Origin: Pontederia crassipes
Taxonomy: Eukaryota; Streptophyta; Magnoliopsida; Commelinales; Pontederiaceae
Assembly: GCA_030549335.1 (NCBI GenBank)
Contig: CM060196.1
Span: 5,967,501-6,031,500, forward strand
Reading direction: 5' to 3'
DNA: 64,000 bases
This document shows, piece after piece, positions 36,837-49,068 of this stretch. The notes below the pieces were generated by a model, which had not been told where the DNA came from, ran no database searches, and saw nothing but the letters and a program-made list of their open reading frames with translations. The translations under genes were made by a program, and so were the position numbers. How positions within the stretch are numbered: the stretch's first letter is position 1; the number at the start of each line of letters is the position of its first letter.

Positions 36837-38390
36837 AAAGAAGAAAAATGATTATCATGTCAAAAAGGTAAGAGGATAAGTACACCCTGGTTTCGATAGT
36901 GGAAATTCGTGTCATGTGGATTTTCGCTTTAAATTTTGACTTTAATCCCATCAAACGTGTTTTTTTTAACTAAATCCATCAAAATAAGACTCGGATTTCA
37001 GTTCAGTTTCGGTTGCCAAATGTAAACCGGAACAAAACCTTGGAATAATCCAATTCTATTAATGAGAATTATGCATTTATGTTTTATTTATTTACTTATT
37101 TTGGATCATCTTGTTACTTTAAAAAAGTGATAAAAAAATACACTTTTCAACATCCAATTAGAGCTTTTCTTGTGTGGGTGGGTGGAATTGCATGAGTTTA
37201 AAGCAATTCTTGCTTTTAGCAAGAATTATTTATCTCACGTTTCTTCCCTGTTTATGAGGATAAAAAAATTAATATTACTTTTGCCTCCCATGTGAGAATA
37301 AATTCGTGTTTTAAAATAATAAGCATAATTAATTCTACTTTATTCTGGTATCCAAACGGTGATATATTCGTTCATTTTTGTGGGTCTAGATATACTATAT
37401 TTCTTATATAAAAAAATAACTTATCACGAAAAGTGTACCGCTAGATTTTATTAATGTATTAGATGAGAGATAATTATCAATAATTTTGATTCCAAAGTAA
37501 TGATAATTGTTATTGTATTTATGTATGAGAGATATTAGGCATTCGATAAGAATTTTAAGACGATATAAAATTTTATTAGATGAAAAATAAAAGAAAATTA
37601 TAATTGATTTTTATTTTGAAACTTCAAAGAATTCATATAAATACTTTTTTTAGAAACGATATAAATTATAAATTGAGTGATATTATAATTTTGTATCAGT
37701 TCTTAAAAAATATGCCTTCGAGGAGAGATCCCTCTCAAATTCGCTGATCGGACAACGAGACTTTTATATGAGGACATATTTTATTTTGCAGTGTCTTAAT
37801 ATCAGATTCGCAGGGCGGTGAAGCGCGCCATGGAGGCGCTTCTCAAGGATAAGATAACGTTGATACAGTACTTCTATTGGTATTTCTTCACCCCTGCCCC
37901 TCTCACGGAACACCTGAAACGAATTTTCACTTAGAATAATATTGTTAATCGTTATAATTATTTTTTAAATAACTATGACAAAACACTGCCTTTTTTTTTC
38001 CAGATTGCCGCTGTTAAATCTTCTGAGTCGTTTCGATTATAGTTTTGTTCCGACTTGTAAGTTGTAACCAAGACTCGTTGGCGAGCTGCACGTAGCTTTT
38101 CATGTTGTTCTTGTTTAATTTCCATCGGTTTTATTAATTGGCTCATTGCTCAAGACAATTTTCCCGTGCCTGTGAGGCCCGCCACATTCCAACGGAGGAG
38201 AATTATGTCGGCCGTGACATATACATATAATGGAAAAAGGAGTCAAGGATTTTTGAATTCGTCAAAATTGTATCATATCTTTTGTTTTATTGTTATTTTC
38301 TTTTCAAATACCTCATCATAAGTTTTGGTGCTGGCGAAAATAGTGGGACAACAATAATGTTGTAAGTGGTCTATTTATGTCATAATATAC
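36837..38390. other. intergenic, with a short coding-like fragment near 37.8 kb
   Basis: Mostly AT-rich. At about 37790-37935 a GC-richer stretch follows a good acceptor (TTTTGCAG) and reads ATTCGCAGGGCGGTGAAGCG onward as an open frame including IRRAVKRAMEALLKDKITL before closing. It could be an exon remnant or captured fragment; no family was recognised. Confidence 0.3.
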
Positions 38391-38395
38391 ACAGT

Positions 38396-38590
38396 TAAGG
38401 TGAGGTCCGCTTCGGCGAATCCAAGCTACACCCTTTTTTTTTTTTTACATAGGAACGTCATAGATCTAGTGTAAAAAAATTAAAAATAAAAAATATATAC
38501 GTCTCATTCATGAAATTCGAACTCATAATCTTTCGATTTTCAAACTATGGTACGCATCACTGCGCTAGACTCGTGTTCCCTGCACCCTGT
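38396..38590 (-). mobile_element. tRNA-derived SINE
   Basis: On the minus strand there is a pol III A-box-like TAGCGCAGTGATGCG (near 38555-38572) and, about 35 bp on, a B-box-like GAGTTCGAATTTC (near 38512-38524). A T/A-rich body and a run of A (T11-12 on the plus strand at about 38433-38446) follow. This spacing and order is that of a tRNA-related SINE head. It does not fold as an intact tRNA and is not the same family as the Au-like copies. Confidence 0.55.
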
Positions 38591-40845
38591 TATTGCAGCA
38601 CAAAACATGATTTACGACATGTTAACATCAACGCGTTTTGGGAAGAGACAACTTTTACAGCGAATGAGCGAAAGCTCAGTAAATGGACGCTTCCAAGCAA
38701 TCGTCGGTGATTAAACAAGCAGAGTTTTGAAAACGTCTAATGATTCAAGCATCCGATGATTTCCTGATCATATGATTTGTATAGCACTTTGGGAATACAA
38801 GTGGGATGTGATCAAGCTGTCTTCAATGTTCTAACATGTTATTCTTAAATCAATATCACCATTAGGCATAAAACTACGCGTATAGGGAGGAATTCCTCGC
38901 AGAGAGTCTCATACTTTGAAACATGTGATCCCAAAAGAAACATAAAAACAAAACGAAAAAGAAAAAAATGTGCAAGCGTCTCCAAATTGTTCATACCATC
39001 TAGTGCTTTTCTTCCTCTTGTAAACAATTAAAGGCGTCACTCCTCTGCGTTGTTCGCCGTTAAGCGACCTCTTCAGCTACCGTGTACAGCACACACTTCC
39101 CAGAAAAAGCCTGGTAAGTTTCCCGTCCACATTTCTCTTCCATTTCCAGCTAAAAAATGAGTTCCTACTTCTAGATCAATAAGGCGTCGTTTATTCAATT
39201 TTTAAAAAGAAGTGTTAAATTTGTTTTTTTTTCTCCATGGGCTAAAAAATTATCCATGCACATAATGGAGGTAAAAACATCTTGCTAAAGTCAAGAAATC
39301 TTCCGAACTAATTTGATGCAAGTCTTAGTGACATTGAACACACAAGATCTGTGAGTTAATAGAATGAGATATTTGCAAGCGTAAGCTCAAGAAAAAATGA
39401 TATATGCCAATTCATAATTGAATTAATATTTAAAGATAGGTAATCTTTAAAAATATTTGTTGATGTCATGCTGGTAATCTTTAAAAATATTTGTTGATGT
39501 CAGCATGACATCAATCATATAAAATTATTTTAGCCTTTTAATTTAAAATTTATTGTCAAATTCACCAACAATTAGTTTACATATATAAACCTCTCATAAG
39601 TTTTACATTGCATTTTTTGCAATTGAACTATGGATGCACATAAGGGGATTATTCCAAACACATGCCAGAATTTTCCCCTCCGCTTTAAAATGGAACCATA
39701 ATTCGAATGTGTCTACATGGAGTAAAAAGTAATGATAATTAATGTCATATGAAAAAGTAGATATAATGAATTAATATTTAGTGGATGTTTGAATTAGAAA
39801 TAATTATCATAGGTATAAAGCATAATTTTATTAATTAATAAAAATAAAATTTATTTTTTTATGGAAATTTTTTTGCTAAAAAAACTTATGTAAAGATGGA
39901 AAAACATTTTTTAAATAAGTAATATTTGATGAAATATTAAAATTCTTTAATAAAATGATAAGTACTAAATACTATTATATTAATTATTTATTATGCATAT
40001 TTATATTTAATAAATAAATTATTTTATAAGAAAAATGTGTGTGAGAGAGAAAATAAGAAAAGAAAAGCAAAATTACAAAAAGAAAAAGTCACATAAAAAA
40101 AAGAAGAATCACGTGCCCTAAATTTCAAGACATTCGATTTGATTCCACCTAAAAAATTAGGCCGCGGATTCTTGTTTGGAAACTAAACGAGAATGAGACC
40201 TTTTAGTTTCAATTTAACTCCCCCAAACCAAACGGCCTAGAGTTTGCAAAGAAGAAATCATCTTGACTATTGACAACATTGGAACACATTCACAGAAAGT
40301 TACCATGCGAGCGAGACCATCAAGATCCCCGCTTGGCGGACAATCTTTAGAGAGCTTAAGAATTCAAGCATTCGACGACAACCAAAAATGCTGAAGGAGC
40401 TCTGCCACGTGCCGTCACACTTTTTCGAACTTGATTTCAGGATTGTTTCGAACTTACTTGGTGCTTCGTTTTTCCTTTATGCAAAAACAAATGAGATGCA
40501 TAAAACCATCACATGATTGCCTCATGCTCAATACAAATAAATATTTATGTAATGGAACATTCTTCTGTACCTACAAGCATATAATTATTTTTCAAACATT
40601 TATTAATGCAATTAAAAAGAATAAAACTCCAAATCCCATCAAGCTCACTAACTAGGAAGCCATACTTCCAAATTAAGAGAAGTCGAGTTGTATTGAGAAT
40701 ATCATATAAGTAACAACTAAGTTAAAAGTTTTGAATTGAATCCTCTTGACAACAAATCTGTGTCAAACTTTATCATCACCAACCCATGCTTTGGAGCTAG
40801 AATGTAAACAATGTTAAAATTTCCTATCAGAAACATATTTGAAGG
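38591..40845. other. intergenic, nothing firmly recognised
   Basis: AT-rich. A tandem duplication of about 35 bp (GGTAATCTTTAAAAATATTT ...) occurs at 39439-39505. Around 40140-40250 a 'CCAAACGGCCTAG' end could be one terminus of a TIR element whose other end is not clear. Confidence 0.4.
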
Positions 40846-41154
40846 GATTTAATGGTTGTCCTCCTATTTAAGTGAGGGGGACAATCCACCCTATGCCAAT
40901 CACCATTGGATTGAAGATGAACGCCTTCTCTGCTACCTCCTCGACGCACAATGTCGACCCCCTCGCGGCACCGCAAAATCCCTAGCACATGCCGACCCTT
41001 TCACACGACTTCTCCATCCCCCTCGCACGACATTCGCCACACCCCTCGCACACGCCACCAACCCCGTCGCTCCACTTTGCCGATCTCCTCGTGAACCGGC
41101 CACCTCCTAGCAAATCGTCTGTGAATCGGATGCCAAGTCATCAACCATTAAATC
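40846..41154. mobile_element. small TIR element with GC-rich interior
   Basis: Perfect 13-bp inverted ends GATTTAATGGTTG (40846-40858) and CAACCATTAAATC (41142-41154) enclose 0.3 kb with a C-rich interior. The open frame inside (from 40856) starts within the terminal repeat and has no known domain. A target-site duplication is not clear, so this may be a solo or eroded element. Confidence 0.4.
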
Positions 41155-41432
41155 TAATTCGAACATAACAATTACATCATTTGTAGTGTGGACCTTTTTT
41201 TTTCCTTGAAGCTTGGGGAGCATATTGCATGCCAACGATACACTATAACTTGATCATGTCATACTCTAATATGTTCAATTAAGCCAAGAGTTTCTATCAG
41301 CATTAAGTTGTGTACCTTTTCAAATGAAAATGTAATTCGTCACTAATCTCTACCATAAACACCTTCAATATATCCTTAATATGAACGACATGCAGCTAAA
41401 TATTCATTACTATAAACATCTGCAATATAACA

Positions 41433-41596
41433 ACAACAACAACAACAACAAAGTCTTATCCCACTAGATGGGGTCGGCTACATGGATCATACGATGCCTT
41501 CGTTGATTCATGTTCATAAGATTCGATAGGGTTTTACGCTGGCTGTCGGAGCCTAACACAACCCTCCTCCTTTATCCGGGCTTGGGACCGGCTATA
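41433..41596 (-). mobile_element. Au-like SINE, intergenic copy
   Basis: Same SINE family as in the POL5 introns, with (TTG)n tail on the minus strand. A 19-bp perfect direct repeat (AAACATCTGCAATATAACA) flanks it at 41414-41432 and 41597-41615. Slightly diverged from the intronic copies (for example GGCTCCGACAGCC for GGCCCCGACAGCC). Confidence 0.85.
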
Positions 41597-41615
41597 AAAC
41601 ATCTGCAATATAACA

Positions 41616-43860
41616 TAAATGTCAAAAACATGCAGCAAAATGAGTCAATATCACATGTTCCTCTTATATACCTAAAGATGGTCTAAACTCAAACACACTG
41701 ATAACTATACCGTGTGCAATTTCAGACATGACACACACCATAACATATATCAAACTGTTGATTGCACCAACATAAGTAATCAAGACATATACTCTTTTTA
41801 TGCACTAGACTAAAGTGCAACCATCATGGAAATGTGCACATTTAAAAATGATCAAGTGTTCAAGAATCTGGGTATAGACATTTTGAAGATAGATAAAATC
41901 TGCTAGATAAAATAAATGTAAATGTCCATCTCAAGAATCTTAACGTATTACACTAAGATCATCTCAAAATTTGAATCTTCATTAAAACCTCTTATACCAA
42001 CATAAGAAACATAGGAATGTTTGGCATATTCCTATTATCAACGAATAAGAATAGATATATGATAGGAGTACGTCGTTAGCCTTCTCATGATACATAACAA
42101 TCATAAGGACTATTGCTGAACAAAAATAGTGAAACTTTTTGTCCAATTTCTAAGAGACTATTTCAACCTATACAAAAAAAAAACAATCTACAAACTTGAT
42201 TTACTGAATGGACAACTCCCAGCGTAAATTATGAAGAATCCTTCTCGATTCTATTATAGAACACAATATTCACATTTAACTATTCAAGATTCAAACTCTG
42301 ATAAGCGACAAGAATAACACTCGGATGTAAGAATTTTTAAGCAAATGATATATGGCAAATGACAATAAATGAACTCAACTGATTTTTTAGAAGAGTAAAA
42401 TGATGGACAGTTCACAACCAGTCATCCATACACTCAACTTGATAAACACAAAGATAAGACATTTGAAAACAAATGTGTCTCCCTCCAAAAAAAAAAAAGT
42501 GCCCCCTTATAAGTGTTTCAGAAATATAAATCATATTACAAGGACAGAGATATTTCAATCGGTGACCTTAACATGAACCATTTAGCAAAAGCTCACAACA
42601 GCGAATTTATACTCAAATGGACCCGTTTGATACGAGAATAAGCGGAGAACAATAAGCTTATTCTCACATTTTTAACCAACATTTTGATTGCAACGTGGGG
42701 TCCACCAGTAATGATTACAAAAGCAAGAGAGTTGCAAGTTCTTGCTCCCTTCAGAACATTATGTTCTAGCTGGGTTAGACAAATAAGAACATCTTTGAAT
42801 TAAAGAAATTATATTCTAAAACAATTTTAAAGCATCCAAACAGGCTTATTATCTATGAGAACAAAGGCAAGGATAAAATCTTGTTCTCGTGACTGCACCC
42901 AAATACTGTAGAAATAAGCTGCATTGGAAAATGAAAAAAACAGGGGTGGCCATGTGGCTGCTTCAATCTCCTTCCTTTTTCAAAATGTTTTTTAACGATT
43001 AACTAAAAAACTCAACTTACTAATTTACTATTATATTATTACCTTAGTGATTATATTTTTCAAAACACATCTAATACTGTTAAAATTTATTTTTGTTTAT
43101 TTTCGTATGTTTAATTATTTTAATTTTGAAATATCATAATACTATTAAAACTAATTAAATATTATATCATGTAATGATATATGCATGTATTATCTTAATA
43201 TAAAAATAATTTTAGAGTAACGAACAAAACAGTATATTATCACAATTAAAATTTATACCATGATTTCAATTTTATTTATGATTATTATTTTTTTATTCTA
43301 ATTTCAACCAAATATCTCATAACTGAACAAAAAGAATTATACGAGAACACCATTATTTGAATAGTTGTATCCTAATTTCAACCATATTAATCGTATCCTA
43401 GTAATACTGAAATTTCCAATTTAAAAACCTCAAAGAGAATATATCCATAGTATTTTGAGGTGAACCAAGAGATGGAAATTTCCTAGAGATGAAATTGATT
43501 TATCACGAAGAATAATACTGCAGTAATGGACACAATATATATATATGTAGCTAATCTATAAATAGCTTAGTATGGAGCTTGGATGTGCAGGTATACTTTA
43601 AACATATTTTCCATTTGCTTTGATGAATAAGTATACACAACAAATGGAATACATATCCCACCCTTTAGATAGGCATCTTCCATGAAATGGATAACAAAAC
43701 CAATTGGGAAGTTAAAGAATAGGCTAATCTCTCTCTAAAAAAAGAATAGACTAATATACACGCAAGATAAAAAGAGGGAAAACACAAACAAAACTCTATT
43801 GAATAAATCCTTGGCGTTGTGAAAATATGCTGGTTAGAATTTCAGGTGCAATATGTTTAC
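41616..43860. other. intergenic, with a possible MITE at 42615-42895
   Basis: AT-rich DNA without a recognised gene. At 42615-42895 the ends ACCCGTTTGATACGAGAATAAG and the complement of ACGAGAACAAG...TGTTTGGATGC are partly inverted copies, suggesting a small TIR element. The target-site duplication is not clear. Confidence 0.35.
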
Positions 43861-44640
43861 CTGAAAATATCCTTGGCGATGTCATTAGGCATAAAATAAT
43901 CAGTGAAAATCTTAGCTGCAGGATGAGGAGATATCCCAAACACCATGATGGCAAGCACACAAAACAAGTATGTTCCAGTCCTCATTACATGAAAAATAGC
44001 CCTGAGATGAAATTCAAGTCTATGAGAAAAGAGCCAAGTGTACAGTCATAATCAATAAAACCATCAGCACTGGATAATTTTCTGTCCATATAAATGATCT
44101 AAGAAATGAATATGCAGCACTAGAAAAGGGAAAGACAAAAGGCAGAACAGTCTCAAAAGCTGAATACATTAACCAGTAACCAGGTAGCACGCTCATGCGG
44201 TTTAGGATGATGATACATATTACTGTTACAACTCTACAGCCCCACTTGGACAAGTGTGCAATCCAATTCCAATGAAACACATCTATAAACCAAGTGAAGG
44301 ATTACCAAAATGACCACAGCAAGAGTCCGCGGGTCACCTATGCTTGAACCATCTACTGTGTTGTGCCTGAATGCAAAGACAAGGAATGAAGAAAATTGCA
44401 ACACTTTGCCACACACAATCAATTATTGTAAGGATGAACATCCTGAACTTTTATTTGTTCTCTCCATCCAGATCCATAACTATGATGATATTTTGGAAGT
44501 GACCACCTACTGAGATTCTTGTCAAGAATACCAAGAATGATGATTGACAGGGAGTGTGAATTACAGAGACAACGCTTCACTTGCTGATCTTCGGTAAAAT
44601 TTGAGCATCTAGTTTTACATATAAATTTTGACACTTCTGT
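43861..44640 (-). pseudogene. ALA1: 3' end of a P4-ATPase (ALA1-like) pseudogene
   Basis: Decayed C-terminal part of a phospholipid-flipping P4-ATPase of the ALA1 type. Fragments in order on the minus strand: SIIILGILDKNLSR with KYHHSYGSG; WQSVAIFFIP; TVDGSSIGDPRTLAVVILV; HWNWIAHLSKWG; LPGYW. These cover the last transmembrane helices of the family. A 172-bp intron (44002-44173, donor TG|GTTAAT, acceptor CTCAG|GGCTAT) then joins in frame to AIFHVMRTGTYLF...KIFTDYFMPNDIAKD. At least three or four single-base frameshifts separate the fragments of the upstream exon. The retained intron shows it derives from a genomic gene copy and not from a processed mRNA. The P-type ATPase catalytic domains are absent. 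Confidence 0.78.
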
Positions 44641-45489
44641 TAAAAAAGCTTAGCAAGATAGGATGCAAGTACTTACTATTGACAAAGGTGACAATATTAG
44701 TAAATTTTTATTCCACTATTCAGGCATCTTAATAAGATAATTGATGATAGTGTTTTCAATTATCAAAGGTAATAAGGTATCTTAATAACTTCAAGGATTA
44801 ATTAGTGAATTTTTTTGAGAGGATTAATTAGTGAAGTATGAGACACAATAGTGAAGCTATAAATAATTATACGTAATCTATAGAATATAAGCCATACTTG
44901 TAGAATCATCTGCAGAGTTAACGTAACTAGAGGCATTATGAAATAATTCAAATGAACAAGGAATATCTATTTTTCATCTGCCAAAAACAGCAAAAACATC
45001 AATAGCAGTAAAGGCTCTGCCTTAGACAAAAAAACTAGCTTTTTTCTGGTTTATTAACTATCAAACATAGTCACTAACAAGATTATTTGCAAAAGAACTC
45101 GTCGCAAGGCGATCATATATTTATATGCATTGGTAGACATGAGAAACAATATCCCACAGATCATGATATTCTTAGACTACCATCGCTATGAACTGCCAAA
45201 ATTGTACAATTGCTTACTGTATGTGGATACAACTGGTTCAAATATGGGAATCCAAATTCTAGATAAAAAGCAAAACACAAGATTCTGAGTCAAATAAAGG
45301 CAGACATGGTGCATGTCTACCATATGATAGAAATAAATTAAAAACATAAACATATAAGCGCACACAATCTAGAAAGAAAATGCTAGAAAACATTAAATAA
45401 GTATGAATCTTGAAATTGCATTTCAGGAAGACTTATATTAAATAAGTATGAATCTTGAAATTACATTCCAGTTTATTATATGTCTGTTT
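44641..45489. other. no gene recognised
   Basis: AT-rich DNA that may include further eroded P4-ATPase introns. A direct duplication of about 32 bp (AAATAAGTATGAATCTTGAA...) is found at about 45400-45427 and 45443-45471, just before the LINE fragment begins. Confidence 0.4.
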
Positions 45490-46755
45490 TATGGATTCCT
45501 GAACAGGTGGTGATAACTGAGAAGAATCGACCAACTTCGTCGAGAATTTTTATGGAAACACTCTGTGAATGAAGGAAGAATGGTGGCTCTAGTGTCATGG
45601 GATCAAATTTGCTGGCCAACAAAGGATGGTGGTTTGGGGATTCGTCATTTAAGAAGGATGAACGTTGCTCTCCTCTCCAAATGGGTATGCAGAATAATGT
45701 GTTCTGAGATAGACTTGTGGTGCGTTGTCTTCTTTACATGCCATGGCCGGCTCCTATCTTGGGAAGCCAGAGTGGTTGTACCCAGCTGTAGCTCCTTTTT
45801 CTGGAGGGGGTGGCTAAAACCATGTGTATTATCAAGTATTTCTTTTCTGTGTCAATCTGTGATGGTACTGCCCTAAAATTCTAGTGTGACAACCGGACAA
45901 GTAGTGGCTTTTGTCTTCTATTTTCTCCAGGTTATATGCTTTGGCTTCAAATAGAAATGCCTATGTGGCAGATTGCTGGCATGAGACTAGCTTAGCCCAA
46001 GGAGGGAATTGGCTGCCTTCGTTTCAGTCCACTTTATCAAACCAAAAAGTCAATGACCTGCTGTTACTTTTGGAAAGACTGACTGCATTCTCATTGTACC
46101 CCCTAAAACGTGATGATTGGAGATGCAGTGTTGGGCATTATAGTGTCAGACACGGTTACAAGCTTTTACAGGGCAGTCAAGGGACTGGTAACGAGTTAAA
46201 TGTTGATTGCCGACTTATTTGGAAGCTTAAGATTCCAATGAGGGTTAAAGTGTTTGCTTGACTACTCCGAAGACAACGACTGCTTACAAAGGACATATAG
46301 AGCAAGGTGGATATTGGCATCTATTACCTGCTGTCCCTTATGTGAAGAGGCTCCCGATGTCTCAAATCATTTGTTTTTTGAGTGTACAAAGGTTAGAAAC
46401 ATATGGCTAGAGATGCAAAATTTGGTGTTAGATATGCAATCTAAAATGGTTTTCTGGAGCTCTTTCAGAGGTGTTTCGAGTAACGGAATTCGTATATTTG
46501 TGGCAACTAGGCGCAGGATTGCATCTATTTGTTTACTTCGGATTATTTGGAGACATCGCAACATGGTGGTCTTTAGACAAGTGTGTTTCTATACCGAAAA
46601 TGTTGTAGTGGGAGCAAGAGGATTGATTAGCGAGTGGACAAGCTTGTGATGTCAAACAAGTCAAACTGATCTGTAATTACAACTTTGTATAGCCATTATT
46701 TATGAATAAATATGGATCTCAGACAAAGGGTCTCATATCCTTCTTACCTTCAAAA
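45490..46755 (+). mobile_element. 5'-truncated LINE: end of RT and zf-RVT region
   Basis: Remnant of a plant L1-type LINE. It reads LRREFLWKHSVNEGR then SWDQICWPTKDGGLGIRHL and LLSKW, the usual junction after the reverse transcriptase core. The zinc-binding RT region (zf-RVT) follows with DDWRCSVGHYSVRHGYKLL, WKLKIPMRVKVFA, CPLCEEAPDVSNHLFFEC and VRNIW. The frame is broken by a stop (TGA after KVFA) and frameshifts, and no RT active site or endonuclease is present. The 3' end has AATAAATATGG and a short A run near 46749. Open frames at 45565, 45911 and 46254 are pieces of this one element. Confidence 0.8.
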
Positions 46756-48293
46756 AAAGATTACATAAAATAAGCAAAACTTGTATCGAACAATTTGTGA
46801 CATATATCAAGCAGGAGTGCAGTAAGAAATCCAGTAAGAACCTTTTTAGCTTAGAAAACAAGTTTAAAATGTGCTAATCATCTAGTTGCACATAAAAGAA
46901 TAAGATGAAATGACAATACCTGTCATTTCTAAGTCAATCCCCAAAATAAGATGTATATAGTTCCAAAATAAATTAGGTTCCAGATATCCATAAGACAGAA
47001 TAATACACAAATTTTTGCACCCTGATGCCAACTAGAACCAATGAAAGCATAAAAGGCACTAACACACTTTAGAGAGAGAAAGATAAGAAACACAGTTAAT
47101 TCTTGTGATCCCATTTCTGTTTCTGAGAAGGAACTCTGGTGACTTCAAAATCATAGAAAGGATAAGATTTGAAAACACTGTCCCGTCAATTCTTTTTTTG
47201 AAGCAAAAAAAATTGGACCATTTCTCGATTTGTGCATGTTATCCTTGCATAGGGGCCATGCTAATCTTCTCTATATCGTTCCAATTTTGTCGAATGTCTC
47301 CGAAGAGACCAGTCCAGTCAATTCTCATCATTCAATTGACCTGGGTAGCCATAGAATAGTGAACAGATGCCAAGGGGGCTCATCTGCCTGAACTCCAAGT
47401 ACCAGAAGGAGCTGCAGGTTCTTCTTTTTCACCATTAATGTCAACTATGGAACAGACTAGATTTGTGAATCTGTCCGTTCTACAAAATTCCTTCAAAAGG
47501 TTGAGGTTATTTTAACCTTCCTTTGTAAGTAGTGTTGATACATATCTGATATGCATTGCTTAAACAACCAAACTTAAAAGCCATATTTTTGTCAGATCAT
47601 TTCACATCGAAAGCTCAATAAAAAAACTGCAACATGAAAAAAGAGAAAAAAAAATGTTTCTAGTCACCGAATGGGCAAAACATCAAACAACTTGTTATCA
47701 TCATCTTTTGTTTCAGAATTGGTCATAGAGCCTCTCTAATCATCTACGAATCCACTTTTATGAGATAATGCAAGAAACATTTATATATTCAAAATGTGAA
47801 GTGCTGGTATCACCAAATTCAACCAACTAATAACAAAAACAATGTAATAGAGGTTCAAATATGAATACAGAATCAAGTTTCTTGGCATTGTAATGCATGA
47901 TCCATTTTAAATGCAAGTATATCAACATGATTGCATGGATGGCTCCCTCCAAGAAGTATCAGAATTTATTGCTTTGAGGCAATATTGATGAATATATGCA
48001 TATACACATTGGTAATAACTGATATGACCAGCACTTTGAGAGATGAAACAACTTCATTGTTTTACATCTTTGGTTAGGTGCAGGAAAAGAATGACTGCAA
48101 TGCATATTTATCTGTCACAATTCCATGCACTTTAGGGTTCAGTGAAAGCAACATATCTCGGCATGCGAAATTTATGAAGTCAGCGTACCTTGTAAAAGGG
48201 TATTGGCAAGCTTCCCTATGAGAAAAATAGCTTGCAAATGGCAATGATCAAGTAGCTAAAATCAAATCTGAACACCACAACACATAGTATGAA
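46756..48293. other. spacer containing the U6 pseudogene
   Basis: Apart from the U6 copy, no feature is firmly supported. On the minus strand a short open stretch near 47345-47450 (VDINGEKEEPAAPSGTW) follows an acceptor-like CTAG and may be an exon remnant of an unidentified gene. Confidence 0.35.
47205..47309 (-). pseudogene. U6 snRNA pseudogene
   Basis: Near full-length match to plant U6 on the minus strand: a 5' stem-loop GTCTCTTCGGAGAC, then AAAATTGGAACGATA, AGAGAAGATTAGCATGGCCC, GCACAAATCGAGAAATGG and a terminal T run. Differences from the plant consensus are mainly C-to-T and G-to-A. One of them changes the invariant ACAGAGA box to ATAGAGA, which should abolish splicing function. The upstream DNA lacks the plant U-snRNA USE (TCCCACATCG) and the TATA box. 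The 5' stem retains pairing through compensated changes. A functional gene is therefore unlikely. Confidence 0.85.
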
Positions 48294-48478
48294 TCAGCCC
48301 AGAACACTTCTATTCTTCTCACTATCACTGATTTTAGCCTGGAATCTGTCTCTACTCAGCTCCAATAGCTCATCCTTAGCTCTCTCAAAATCACTTTCCC
48401 CTGAAAGGGGCAATGCAAGAGCATTTTTCTTGTAATTCCAAACAAGCATTGAAACATTATCTTGTGGTGTTATGAGCC

Positions 48479-49068
48479 CCTCTTCCCTAAGATGATTTCT
48501 CTGCTCCTCTAGACACTTAGGATCTAACAACCTTATGTATTCCAACAGAACTTTTTCATGATCGGGCCTCCACCCACTAAGAACTGTAGTATAATCTGTC
48601 TCAGGCACCAAAGACATCCGAGTATAATGAAGCCCATCAATTGAGTCTAACAAACCCATTCTCCACAAGTTTTGGTATTCTGGTGACTGCCGTTTCTTAT
48701 CCTTCAAAGGATGACTTAGATTCCCTTTTTTTTTTTTTTTAAGGAAAGGACGACTTAGATTCCTGGATGCAATCCTCTTCCCTAAGATGATTTCTCTGCT
48801 CCTCTAGACACTTAGGATCTAACAACCTTATGTATTCCAACAGAACTTTTTCATGATCGGGCCTCCACCCACTAAGAACTGTAGTATAATCTGTCTCAGG
48901 CACCAAAGACATCCGAGTATAATGAAGCCCATCAATTGAGTCTAACAAACCCATTCTCCACAAGTTTTGGTATTCTGGTGACTGCCGTTTCTTATCCTTC
49001 AAAGGATGACTTAGATTCCCTTTTTTTTTTTTTTAAGGAAAGGACGACTTAGATTCCTGGATGCAATC
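48479..49068. repeat. 295-bp tandem duplication inside the nMAT pseudogene
   Basis: 48479-48773 and 48774-49068 are almost identical; the units differ mainly by the length of the T run (15 and 14). The duplication starts in CCTCTTCCCTAAG and repeats the exon segment encoding SPEYQNLWRMGLLDS...EEQRNHLREE. Both units contain the poly-A tail insertion, so the duplication came later. Confidence 0.92.
49009..49055 (-). repeat. poly-A 'tail-only' insertion with target-site duplication
   Basis: The minus strand reads GGAATCTAAGTCGTCCTTT, then CCTT and A14, then GGAATCTAAGTCATCCTTT. The 19-bp copies (one mismatch) around an almost pure A run look like a retroposition event in which only the tail was inserted. 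A second instance at about 48715-48763 was made by the later tandem duplication. Confidence 0.65.

Noticed and set aside
37830..37940. Tiny gene starting ATGGAGGCGCTTCTC
   Set aside because: Only about 35 codons, no recognised family; kept only as a possible exon remnant.
44020..44280. Standalone small membrane protein on the minus strand
   Set aside because: The frame is the last transmembrane segment of an ALA1-like pseudogene read through into its intron; the true continuation is across 44002-44173.
47205..47309. Functional U6 snRNA gene
   Set aside because: ACAGAGA box mutated and no USE or TATA upstream.
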